Below, piece after piece: positions 17,331 to 26,533 of a stretch of 64,000 bases of DNA. Under the pieces are notes generated by a model. It ran no database searches. It worked only from the letters and a program-made list of their open reading frames with translations, and was not told the origin of the DNA. Positions within the stretch are counted from its first letter, which is position 1; each line of letters begins with the position of its first letter. The translations under genes were made by a program, and so were the position numbers. Source of the stretch: Alkalimarinus alittae (GTDB lineage Bacteria; Pseudomonadota; Gammaproteobacteria; Pseudomonadales; Oleiphilaceae); the NCBI RefSeq assembly GCF_026016465.1, contig NZ_CP100390.1, positions 1,774,001 through 1,838,000 of the forward strand, read 5' to 3'.

Positions 17331-18182
17331 TTAGGGTAGTGGAGTATGTTCGTTGTCATCCCCTGGGATTTTAGGAAAGCGTTGCTCGCGCCAGTCTTCT
17401 TTGGCCTGTTCTATCCGGGCTTTATCAAAGCTAACAAAATTCCACTCAATAAAAGGTACTTCTGGCCAAGTCTCGCCGCCTAGCATGAGCAGTCGGCAAT
17501 GGCTTTTTGACGTCATACACTGTTCATTTTCTAAAATGATGACATCGCCTCCTTGATACGTTTGTCCGCCTAGCTCAATAGAGCCCTCTAACACATAGAC
17601 CATACATTCTTGGCTTGGGTTCGGACGATCAATGTCTTTTTCAGGCTTTGCCAACACATCAAGATAAAACATAGGTGAGTATGTTTTGATGGGGGATGTT
17701 CAGCCGTGAGCTTCACCTGCAATAAGGCGTTTCAATACGCCGTCGTGCATGTAATGGGGCAAGCATGCACATTTAATATGAGTGAAGCTAGGGGTTATTT
17801 CAGCCATCTCTTTGGGTAATGCCATCCAGCATTGCATCCCGTCTAGCTTGTGTTTACCGGCTTTTACTTCGATGGTTTCGCGCTCAGAATGCACAATCCC
17901 TTTACCCGCTGTCATCCAGTTTACGTCACCGGGGAGAATTTCCAAATTATTCCCAAGGCTGTCGCGGTGCAGCAAGCTGCCTTCCATTAAATAGGTAATA
18001 GTAGATAAGCCAATGTGAGGGTGAGGTCGAACATCAATACCTTCTCCTGCGCTGAAGTCTGCTGGCCCCATATGATCGATAAAGATAAAAGGGCCGATCA
18101 TTCTTTTTTTGGCGTTAGGCAATATTCGGCGGACACAAAAGCCGTCGAGATCTTTCTGCTTGGTCGATAATAAATAGGCCAT
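17331..18182 (-). pseudogene. Pirin family protein interrupted by an in-frame TGA
   Basis: Two consecutive open frames together make one full-length pirin of about 283 codons. Residues 1-160 (18182 down to 17703) hold the N-terminal cupin, with the metal-site motif RPHPHIGLSTITY and HSERE. A TGA at 17702-17700 stops the frame after LIAGEAHG. Translation then continues in the same frame with TSPIKTYSPMFYLDVLAKP, the usual pirin sequence at this point, to a stop at 17331. This is a nonsense change, not a frameshift. Either the gene is newly inactivated, or the first half is made alone, or there is stop readthrough or a sequencing error. The gene precedes lysR by 15 bp. Start chosen at 18182 after AAGGAAA. 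Confidence 0.85.
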
Positions 18183-18196
18183 TGATATTTTCCTTG

Positions 18197-18213
18197 ATTC
18201 TATACGTTAGAAT
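18197..18213. promoter_or_regulatory. LysR-type operator, copy 2 (pirin-lysR promoter)
   Basis: ATTCT-ATACGTT-AGAAT lies 14 bp upstream of the interrupted pirin's start codon. The position, within the likely leader, would suit repression or autoregulation of the pirin-lysR transcript. Confidence 0.6.
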
Positions 18214-18446
18214 TAAAGTGGCGATTTTTTATGCTTTCTTTGCTAAGTTGGCTTTTATTCTCAGGCTGTTGCTATTAAAACCTAATTTTTAGCGCAACAC
18301 TTAATAGTCTTTAAAGCTTATCTTTTTTTAACGCGATAACAAGTTAGAACGTAACAAGCTAGCGCGCAGGTACACTAAAATTTTTGTTCGGACTCGATTG
18401 AGGTGACTTGTTTACATCGAATGTTTGTTTGGATGTTAATGAAACT

Positions 18447-18463
18447 ATTCTGTTTTTTAGAAT
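18447..18463. promoter_or_regulatory. LysR-type operator, copy 3 (azoreductase promoter)
   Basis: ATTCT-GTTTTTT-AGAAT, extended by one more pair (T at 18446 with A at 18464). It lies 92 bp upstream of the azoR start, a normal distance for LysR activation. Together with copy 2 it fills the 373-bp divergent region 18183-18555, in which I see no further gene. Confidence 0.62.
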
Positions 18464-18555
18464 AAATAAACCTATTTTATCTAATTTATTTCTAATAATT
18501 AACCTGATTAAATAGCGCCATACTTTAAACAAATAGATTTATTAAGGTGAGTTGT

Positions 18556-19167
18556 ATGAGTAAATTACTTCAAATTAATAGCAGTCTTTCAAACGATCAG
18601 GGCCAGTCGACTCAGTTAGCAGATTTCTTTGTTTCAAAACTTATTGAGAAAAAACCTGATACAGAAGTAAAGACACTCGACTTATCAAAAAACCCATTAC
18701 CCCATTTAGACGGTGAGCGGTTCAAGGCACTGGTTACACCGGCTGACCAACGCTCTGAAGGTGAGGCCGCTATTGTGGCAGAGGCAGATGAGTTGTTAGC
18801 TGACATTCAAAACGCATCAGCCATTGTTTTTGCATTGCCTATGTATAACTTTGGTATTCCATCGGTCTTGAAGTCGTACTTTGATCACTTGGCACGAGCG
18901 GGTGTGTCTTTCAAATATACCGAAAACGGACCTGTAGGTTTATTAGACGATAAGCCTGTTTACATTCTTGCGGCGAGAGGAGGGGTTTATCAAGGAATGC
19001 CTGCAGACACACAAACAGAGTACATGAAGACATTTTTAGCATTTATTGGTTTAAAAAATGTGCAGTTTATTTATGCAGAAGGTTTGAATTTGGGGGAGGC
19101 GTCTAAAGAGAAGTCTTTAGACAACGCTCGCCAACAGGTATTGGAGTTGGTTAGCGCATTAGGCTAA
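18556..19167 (+). CDS. azoR: FMN-dependent NADH:quinone reductase / azoreductase AzoR
   Basis: A 203-aa flavodoxin-like protein, against 201 aa in E. coli AzoR. SKLLQINSSLSNDQGQST binds the FMN phosphate (about 2-19) and PMYNFGIPSVLKSYFDHLARAG (about 95-116) forms the isoalloxazine site, followed by AARGGVY. The family reduces azo compounds and quinones by two electrons using NADH. I chose the ATG at 18556, with AAGGTGA 6 bp upstream; a GTG at 18547 overlaps that site. It is divergent from the pirin-lysR unit, and its promoter carries the same palindrome. Confidence 0.93.
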   Translation: MSKLLQINSSLSNDQGQSTQLADFFVSKLIEKKPDTEVKTLDLSKNPLPHLDGERFKALVTPADQRSEGEAAIVAEADELLADIQNASAIVFALPMYNFGIPSVLKSYFDHLARAGVSFKYTENGPVGLLDDKPVYILAARGGVYQGMPADTQTEYMKTFLAFIGLKNVQFIYAEGLNLGEASKEKSLDNARQQVLELVSALG

Positions 19168-19177
19168 AGGTAGCGGG

Positions 19178-19209
19178 TTTGTAGGTCGGCTGCGAGTCCG
19201 ACCTACAAA
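19178..19209. terminator. 12-bp stem-loop after azoR (possible bidirectional terminator)
   Basis: tttgtaggtcgg (19178-19189) pairs perfectly with ccgacctacaaa (19198-19209) across an 8-nt loop, between two converging genes. There is no T-tract, so termination is not assured; it may be a dispersed palindromic repeat. Confidence 0.5.
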
Positions 19210-19233
19210 CACTAAAGCCTAGGCTTTAGTGTT
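19208..19233. repeat. 26-bp perfect palindrome across the PEP-CTERM stop codon
   Basis: Arms aacactaaagcct (19208-19220) and aggctttagtgtt (19221-19233) abut with no spacer. The palindrome covers the last codons and stop of the PEP-CTERM gene and could act as part of its terminator. Confidence 0.6.
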
Positions 19234-19851
19234 GTTTCGAGTTAACGTTAACCCCATTAAACCAAGGCACATTAGAGCAATTGTAGAAGGCTCTGGAACG
19301 GAAGCAACAACGTTTTTAGCGGTTATGGTCGCTTGTATTGTTTGAGATAATGTACAACCTTTTCCACCGCAAGAATCGCTTACCGCAGAAAACTCAACAC
19401 CAAATATTGAGCCGTCACCTAAGGTGATGTCGCTAGGTTGTCCTGAAAGGTCGAAGGTCAATCCTCCCACACCGCCCCAGCCAAACACCCAAGCCCAAGC
19501 AGCTCCGCCAAGTCCGGTTCCGCTTGCATCAACTGCACCAGGAGAAGAAAAGGCGAGTGTCGCTTCGACTACCCCACCGATGGCACCCCAACCGGACGCA
19601 GGACCATAAAGGTCAGCGTTAAAAAAATCAAAGGTGTAACTATCGCCGGCGGCTAAACTAAATATTTCGCTATCTAAACCAGACGCAAGTGTAAGGTTGG
19701 TTGTACAACCCGAACACAAAGTAATGCCGCTTGAGTCTACAGATGAACCTGCGCCATCAACGTCAAAATCTAGTGTGGGCATTGCAAATGTGCTCGCACT
19801 AAAACTCAAGGCTATTGAAATGAGAGCGCTGCTAATTAATCGATAAATCAT
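19219..19851 (-). CDS. Secreted protein with PEP-CTERM sorting signal
   Basis: A 210-aa exported protein. A Sec signal peptide covers about 1-23 (ending TFAM). The C-terminus has the exosortase recognition motif VPEPSTIALMCLGLMGL followed by a basic tail (TRNNTKA), the classic PEP-CTERM tripartite signal. The middle is Gly/Ser/Ala-rich with CSGC and CGGKGC cysteine pairs, and its function is not recognisable. Such proteins are sorted to the envelope or exopolysaccharide. The start is preceded by AAGGAG, which abuts a GEMM-like riboswitch, so production probably responds to cyclic di-GMP. The exosortase gene is not in this window. Confidence 0.9.
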   Translation of the reverse strand: MIYRLISSALISIALSFSASTFAMPTLDFDVDGAGSSVDSSGITLCSGCTTNLTLASGLDSEIFSLAAGDSYTFDFFNADLYGPASGWGAIGGVVEATLAFSSPGAVDASGTGLGGAAWAWVFGWGGVGGLTFDLSGQPSDITLGDGSIFGVEFSAVSDSCGGKGCTLSQTIQATITAKNVVASVPEPSTIALMCLGLMGLTLTRNNTKA

Positions 19852-20238
19852 AGTTATGCTCCTTCTTGTAACCCGGCTGCCTTTGTTATTATTTAGGCCC
19901 GTGGCTTTCCGTCCCCTTCTTGCGAAAGGTTTGGCGATTAACGTAATTGTGAGATGAATCTCTCGGGCTACTAAAAGGCAATCAATATGCCAGAAAGAAT
20001 AAGGCGTTGATCTATTGTGGTTATTATTTTTTGGCTTTCTATAAGTCGATCACTTGTGTAAGTAATGTCGACATTGAAACCGTTGTATGAATTTTATCGC
20101 GGAGCAGTGTAAGCGATGCATTAAGAAAATTTTTTCGTTTGAAGCTTAAATTTCGTTAACATCCACCGTTTTATTTGTGTGTTGGGTTAAAGTAGCAGTT
20201 ACACTGAAGCTCATTGGTCCTTTGATAAGGTTATAAAG
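19852..20238. other. Divergent intergenic region, PEP-CTERM gene / reductase fusion
   Basis: A 387-bp gap. The left third is the GEMM-like riboswitch read on the minus strand. The remainder (19946-20238) should contain the promoters for both directions; I see no motif there strong enough to mark. Confidence 0.5.
19858..19945 (-). ncRNA. GEMM-I type cyclic-di-GMP riboswitch upstream of the PEP-CTERM gene
   Basis: On the minus strand the leader reads GCCAAACC, then CUUUC-GCAA-GAAGGGG (a hairpin capped by a GNRA tetraloop), then ACGGAAAGCC, then the CGGGCCUAAAUAAU internal segment, then AAGGCAGCCGGGUUAC. This is the order of conserved blocks in GEMM-I aptamers such as Vc2. In Vc2 numbering as I recall it, the ligand-contacting G20 (19935) and C92 (19868) are kept, which favours c-di-GMP over cGAMP. 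The usual G21-C46 pair is replaced by C21 (19934) and G46 (19909), a compensatory swap. The PEP-CTERM gene's AAGGAG lies at the 3' edge, so control of translation is likely. Confidence 0.85.
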
Positions 20239-22392
20239 ATGAAAAAAGGCATAATTCTAGGTTTAATCGCGGTCGTTATTGTTTTATTTTTTAGTTATGA
20301 CCTTCAGAGCCTACTGACATTAGACGGCTTAAAGAATGGCTTGAGTGATTTTGAAGTGTGGCGATCAGAGTCGCCGCTTTTGGTCGCCTTCGGTTTTTTA
20401 ACTGTTTATGTTTTAGTGACCGCGCTTTCATTGCCGGGTGCAGCGGTGATGACATTAGCCGCAGGCGCTTTATTTGGCGTACTCTGGGGTACGGTCATAG
20501 TCTCTTTTGCCAGTTCGATGGGCGCGACGTTAGCCTTTTTAGCGTCACGCTACTTTTTGCAAGAAACGATACAAACCAAATTTGGTGATCGGTTAAAAGC
20601 CATTAATGAAGGCATCGAAAAAGAAGGTGCTTTTTATTTGTTTACGCTTCGTTTAGTGCCTGTTTTCCCTTTCTTTCTGATCAACTTGCTCATGGGGTTA
20701 ACCCCCATTAAAGCGGCTACCTTTTATTGGGTTAGTCAGATTGGTATGTTGGCCGGAACCATTGTTTACGTCAATGCTGGTACTCAGTTAGCGCAAATCG
20801 ATAGCTTGTCGGGGATTTTATCGCCTGCGTTGCTATTCTCTTTTGTTTTGCTCGGTATTTTCCCTTTAATAGCCAAAAAGATTATTGCTATCTTTCAAGC
20901 AAAACGAGTGTATGAAAAATGGACAAAGCCCTCAACGTTCGACCGTAACTTAATTGTGATTGGTGCCGGAGCAGGTGGTTTAGTGTCTTCTTATATTGCG
21001 GCGGCAGTAAAAGCAAAAGTGACCTTAATCGAGGCCCATAAAATGGGGGGCGATTGTTTAAATTACGGTTGTGTCCCGAGTAAAGCCTTAATAAAAAGTG
21101 CCAAGTTAGCCAAGAAAATGCAGAACGCTGAAAACTATGGACTTAGAAATGTTCAGCCTGAATTCTCATTTAAAAAAGTCATGCAGCGAATTCATAACGT
21201 CATTGCTGAAGTAGAGCCACATGATAGCGTAGAGCGTTATACCGGCTTGGGCGTCGAAGTATTACAAGGCTATGCCAAGCTGATTGACCCATGGACTGTT
21301 GAAGTTGCATTAAATGATGGCGGTACCCAACGGTTAACGTCACGCAGTATTGTCATCGCTGCGGGTGCCAGCCCCTTTATTCCACCGTTACCGGGAATTG
21401 AAGCGTCGGGTTATGTGACCAGCGATACCCTATGGGATGAGTTTGCCAAGCGAGATGAGATTCCCAAGCGATTAGTCGTATTAGGTGGCGGCCCAATTGG
21501 ATGTGAGTTATCACAAAGCTTTGCGCGCTTAGGTAGCGAGGTGATTCAAATTGAGCGCGGTGAGCGCATTATGGCCAGAGAAGATCAAGAGGTCTCTGAG
21601 CTGGCCAAAGCGAGTTTAGAACGTGATGGTGTTCGAGTGTTAACAGCACATTCGGCATTGCGCTGTGAGCAAGAGAGTGGTGCAAAGTTTATTGTGGTTG
21701 AGCATCAAGGGGTTGAGCAGCGAATTGAATATGATGATTTACTCTGTGCTGTCGGGCGGGTAGCACGTTTGACCGGCTACGGACTTGAAACATTGGGGAT
21801 CGAAACTAATCGAACGGTCATCACCAATGAATACCTCGAAACCTTGTATCCAAATATTTATGCCGCAGGAGATGTGGCTGGGCCATTCCAATTTACCCAT
21901 ACTGCCGCTCATCAGGCTTGGTATGCCGCGGTAAACGCCTTATTTGGGCAGTTTAAAAAGTTTAAAGCAGATTACAGTGTTATCCCCTGGGCGACATTTG
22001 TTGACCCAGAAGTGGCCCGTGTTGGCTTCAATGAACAAGAAGCCAAAGAGCAGGGTATTGCGTATGAAGTGACGAAATACGGTATCGATGATCTTGATCG
22101 AGCGATTGCTGAAAGTGCTGCGCATGGTTTTGTGAAAGTTTTGACGGTGCCTGGTAAAGATAAAATTTTGGGTGTGACCTTAGTTGGTGAGCATGCAGGC
22201 GATTTGTTGGCCGAGTTTGTGTTTGCTATGCGTCATGGCTTGGGACTTAATAAGATACTTGGCACTATTCATACCTACCCAACGTGGGCAGAAGCAAATA
22301 AGTATGCAGCGGGCGAGTGGAAAAAAGCGCACGCACCAGAAGCGGCCCTTCGTTTCTTAGAGAAATACCATACATGGAGAAGAGGGTCATGA
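20239..22392 (+). CDS. VTT-domain membrane protein fused to a pyridine nucleotide-disulfide oxidoreductase (MerA-like)
   Basis: A two-part protein of 717 aa. Residues 1-220 are a multi-helix VTT (DedA/TVP38) membrane domain with an SLPGAAVMTLAAGALFG stretch (about 64-80). From about 235 a soluble flavoprotein reductase follows: the FAD-binding GAGAGG (242-247), the redox cysteine pair C273/C278 in GGDCLNYGCVPSK, a second nucleotide-binding GGGPIGCE, and the catalytic His-Glu pair H678/E685 near the end. It lacks the N-terminal metal-binding domain and the C-terminal cysteine pair of mercuric reductase, so mercury reduction is unlikely. The reductase domain should face the cytoplasm. The next gene overlaps its stop by 4 bp. 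Confidence 0.88.
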   Translation: MKKGIILGLIAVVIVLFFSYDLQSLLTLDGLKNGLSDFEVWRSESPLLVAFGFLTVYVLVTALSLPGAAVMTLAAGALFGVLWGTVIVSFASSMGATLAFLASRYFLQETIQTKFGDRLKAINEGIEKEGAFYLFTLRLVPVFPFFLINLLMGLTPIKAATFYWVSQIGMLAGTIVYVNAGTQLAQIDSLSGILSPALLFSFVLLGIFPLIAKKIIAIFQAKRVYEKWTKPSTFDRNLIVIGAGAGGLVSSYIAAAVKAKVTLIEAHKMGGDCLNYGCVPSKALIKSAKLAKKMQNAENYGLRNVQPEFSFKKVMQRIHNVIAEVEPHDSVERYTGLGVEVLQGYAKLIDPWTVEVALNDGGTQRLTSRSIVIAAGASPFIPPLPGIEASGYVTSDTLWDEFAKRDEIPKRLVVLGGGPIGCELSQSFARLGSEVIQIERGERIMAREDQEVSELAKASLERDGVRVLTAHSALRCEQESGAKFIVVEHQGVEQRIEYDDLLCAVGRVARLTGYGLETLGIETNRTVITNEYLETLYPNIYAAGDVAGPFQFTHTAAHQAWYAAVNALFGQFKKFKADYSVIPWATFVDPEVARVGFNEQEAKEQGIAYEVTKYGIDDLDRAIAESAAHGFVKVLTVPGKDKILGVTLVGEHAGDLLAEFVFAMRHGLGLNKILGTIHTYPTWAEANKYAAGEWKKAHAPEAALRFLEKYHTWRRGS

Positions 22393-23189
22393 ATAATAAA
22401 TTGAGCTATTTTTTTGTATTGGTTTTTTCGTTGGGGTCGTGTGTACTGGCTGCACAGCCCCTTGATCACCAATTGTGGGATACGTTGTTAAAAAAACATG
22501 TCGTCGTGATAAAAAATGGATCAGTAACACAGGTCGATTACGCAGGTTTTCAAAAAGACCACGTTTTGCTTCAGCGTTATTTAGATAGCTTGGCAGGCAT
22601 CACTCAGCAAGACTTTGATGCTAAAACAGCTAATTCACAATTAGCGATACTTATAAATCTTTATAATGCCGCAACGATCGAATTAATTTTGACAGAATAT
22701 CCGAACTTAGCGTCGATAAAAGAGCTCGGTAGCTTTTTTAGGTCTCCTTGGAAGAAGACGTTTATTTCGGCGTTTAATAAAAATCTGAGTTTAGATGAGG
22801 TTGAACATGACCTAATAAGAGGGTCTGGCCGATATAACGATCCGCGTATTCATTTTGCTGTTAATTGCGCCAGTATTGGTTGTCCGGCATTAAGGGCTGA
22901 GGCTTACACTGCAGAAAAGTTGCAAGCACAATTAGACGAGCAAACGCGTTTATTTCTTGCGGATAATACACGTAATCGATTGTCTGGAGATGAGTTGCAG
23001 GTGTCTTCAATTTTTAAGTGGTATCAAGAAGACTTTGAAAAAGGCTGGAATGGCATTGACGCGCTTGAAGCGTTTTTTGTGCGCTATTCAAACGCCATCC
23101 ATTTGGCGAAGAGTGACGTAGAAAAACTCAAAAGAGGGGATATCTCAATAGCGTATCTTGAGTATGATTGGCGATTAAATAAAAAGTGA
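22389..23189 (+). CDS. DUF547 domain-containing exported protein
   Basis: A 266-aa protein with a signal peptide (about 1-22, ending VLAAQ). The DUF547 core is clear: AILINLYNAATIELIL, then LSLDEVEHDLIRG, then DPRIHFAVNCASIGCP, which contains the conserved C-x5-C. The biochemical function of DUF547 is not known to me. The ATG at 22389 overlaps the upstream stop (ATGA), showing tight translational coupling to the VTT-reductase fusion. A longer upstream frame without export features was not chosen. A TlpA-like thioredoxin follows 36 bp later. Confidence 0.85.
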   Translation: MNNKLSYFFVLVFSLGSCVLAAQPLDHQLWDTLLKKHVVVIKNGSVTQVDYAGFQKDHVLLQRYLDSLAGITQQDFDAKTANSQLAILINLYNAATIELILTEYPNLASIKELGSFFRSPWKKTFISAFNKNLSLDEVEHDLIRGSGRYNDPRIHFAVNCASIGCPALRAEAYTAEKLQAQLDEQTRLFLADNTRNRLSGDELQVSSIFKWYQEDFEKGWNGIDALEAFFVRYSNAIHLAKSDVEKLKRGDISIAYLEYDWRLNKK

Positions 23190-23225
23190 GTTTATCTAAT
23201 TAGGCTGGCTTAGCTAAGGTGTGTT

Positions 23226-23774
23226 ATGAAATTAGGAATAAACACTAAGATGCGATTCATTCAGGTGTTAATCACGCTTACAATAATGGCGTCTACGAGC
23301 CATGCGGTTGAAGGTGATGTAGCGCCTGACTTTTCTTTGCCTAATATGTTTACTAAAGACCTCGTTAAACTTTCTGACCATAAGGGAAAGGTGGTGTTAG
23401 TTGATTTTTGGGCGTCTTGGTGTGGGCCTTGTCGGGCGTCTTTCCCTGCATATGAGAAGCTTAGAACACAGTTACATCAAGAATATAGCGAAGATGCATT
23501 TGAGATTTTCGCGATTAATGTAGATATGGAAAAAGAAGAAGCCTTTAAGTTTTTAACAGAATACCCTGTGAGCTTTCCTGTTCTCGATGAAAATACAGGT
23601 GGAAGGACACAACATAACTATCAGATATTGGCTATGCCTACTTTCTTTATAGTGGGGCCAGATGGGGTTGTTTATGTGCAGCATTCAGGTTTTAGTAATG
23701 CACATATAAAGGTCATTAAAAAAGAAGTGGCCAAGCTGCTAAGGCCAGCGGCCTCAAAGTCACTGCAATATTAG
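23226..23774 (+). CDS. TlpA/ResA-family thiol-disulfide oxidoreductase
   Basis: A 182-aa exported thioredoxin-fold protein. An N-terminal signal or anchor covers about 8-27. The core begins at GDVAPDFSLPNMFTKDLVKLSDHKGK and the active site is WCGPC (C66/C69). The cis-proline MPTFF is near residue 143. Proteins of this family reduce or isomerise disulfides in the periplasm, often for cytochrome maturation. As third gene after the VTT-reductase and DUF547 genes, it could be the periplasmic partner of the reductase. AAGGTG precedes the ATG; an in-frame ATG at 23250 is an alternative. Confidence 0.88.
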   Translation: MKLGINTKMRFIQVLITLTIMASTSHAVEGDVAPDFSLPNMFTKDLVKLSDHKGKVVLVDFWASWCGPCRASFPAYEKLRTQLHQEYSEDAFEIFAINVDMEKEEAFKFLTEYPVSFPVLDENTGGRTQHNYQILAMPTFFIVGPDGVVYVQHSGFSNAHIKVIKKEVAKLLRPAASKSLQY

Positions 23775-23859
23775 CCTTATGATGAACGGCTTGATAGAAA
23801 CCATCAAACATTTCCGTTAAACTGTGCGCCCGTTTTTATATGTTGCAGTGTTATTGTAT

Positions 23860-26050
<2,191 letters not shown>

Positions 26051-26092
26051 TTTTTTTAGTGTTTTTTAATTTAAATGTTGGAGAAAATGTAG

Positions 26093-26458
26093 ATGGGTTT
26101 TAAATTCTCAAAAATAGCCGCTCTTTTAGTTGCGATGTTCCCTGCAATTGCGTTGGCTGAAGCACCTGCACCTGAAGGTATGGGCGCGATTGGCCAGTTA
26201 ATCTTCTTTGCTGGCTTCATATTGATATTCTACTTCTTAATGTGGAGACCTCAGTCTAAGCGAGCAAAAGAGCATCGTGACCTGATCGGTGGCCTAAGTA
26301 AGGGTGATGAGGTTATTATTGGTGGCGGTATCGCAGGTAAAATTAGAGACGTTAAGGATGATTTTGTTGCAATTGAGATTGCTGACAACGTAGAAATTAA
26401 AGTCCAAAAAGCGGCTGTATCTGCAGCATTGCCAAAAGGCACATTAAAAGACATTTAA
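26093..26458 (+). CDS. yajC: Sec translocon accessory subunit YajC
   Basis: Small inner-membrane protein of the SecDF-YajC complex. An N-terminal Ala-rich segment precedes the single helix GQLIFFAGFILIFYFLMWRPQ (about 33-53), and the RPQSKRAKEH boundary and GDEVIIGGGIAGKI domain are characteristic. The length is 121 aa. An intrinsic terminator lies between it and secD, which could reduce secDF relative to yajC. Confidence 0.95.
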   Translation: MGFKFSKIAALLVAMFPAIALAEAPAPEGMGAIGQLIFFAGFILIFYFLMWRPQSKRAKEHRDLIGGLSKGDEVIIGGGIAGKIRDVKDDFVAIEIADNVEIKVQKAAVSAALPKGTLKDI

Positions 26459-26464
26459 TTATAT

Positions 26465-26491
26465 CGCCCCTTTTCTTAGGGGCGTTTTTTT
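26465..26491 (+). terminator. Intrinsic terminator between yajC and secD
   Basis: cgcccc (26465-26470) pairs with ggggcg (26479-26484), followed by seven Ts. It lies inside the yajC-secD-secF gene string, so it probably acts as a partial terminator. Confidence 0.8.
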
Positions 26492-26533
26492 ATTTAATTA
26501 TTCTTACGACAATAAAAAGGAATAGGGCAGACC

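Noticed and set aside
17700-17702. TGA in the pirin as a selenocysteine codon
   Set aside because: No hairpin resembling a bacterial SECIS follows the TGA, and pirins do not need a cysteine or selenocysteine at this position.
20239-22392. Mercuric reductase
   Set aside because: The redox-active pair is shared by many disulfide reductases. The heavy-metal domain and the C-terminal cysteine pair are absent, and there are no other mer genes nearby.
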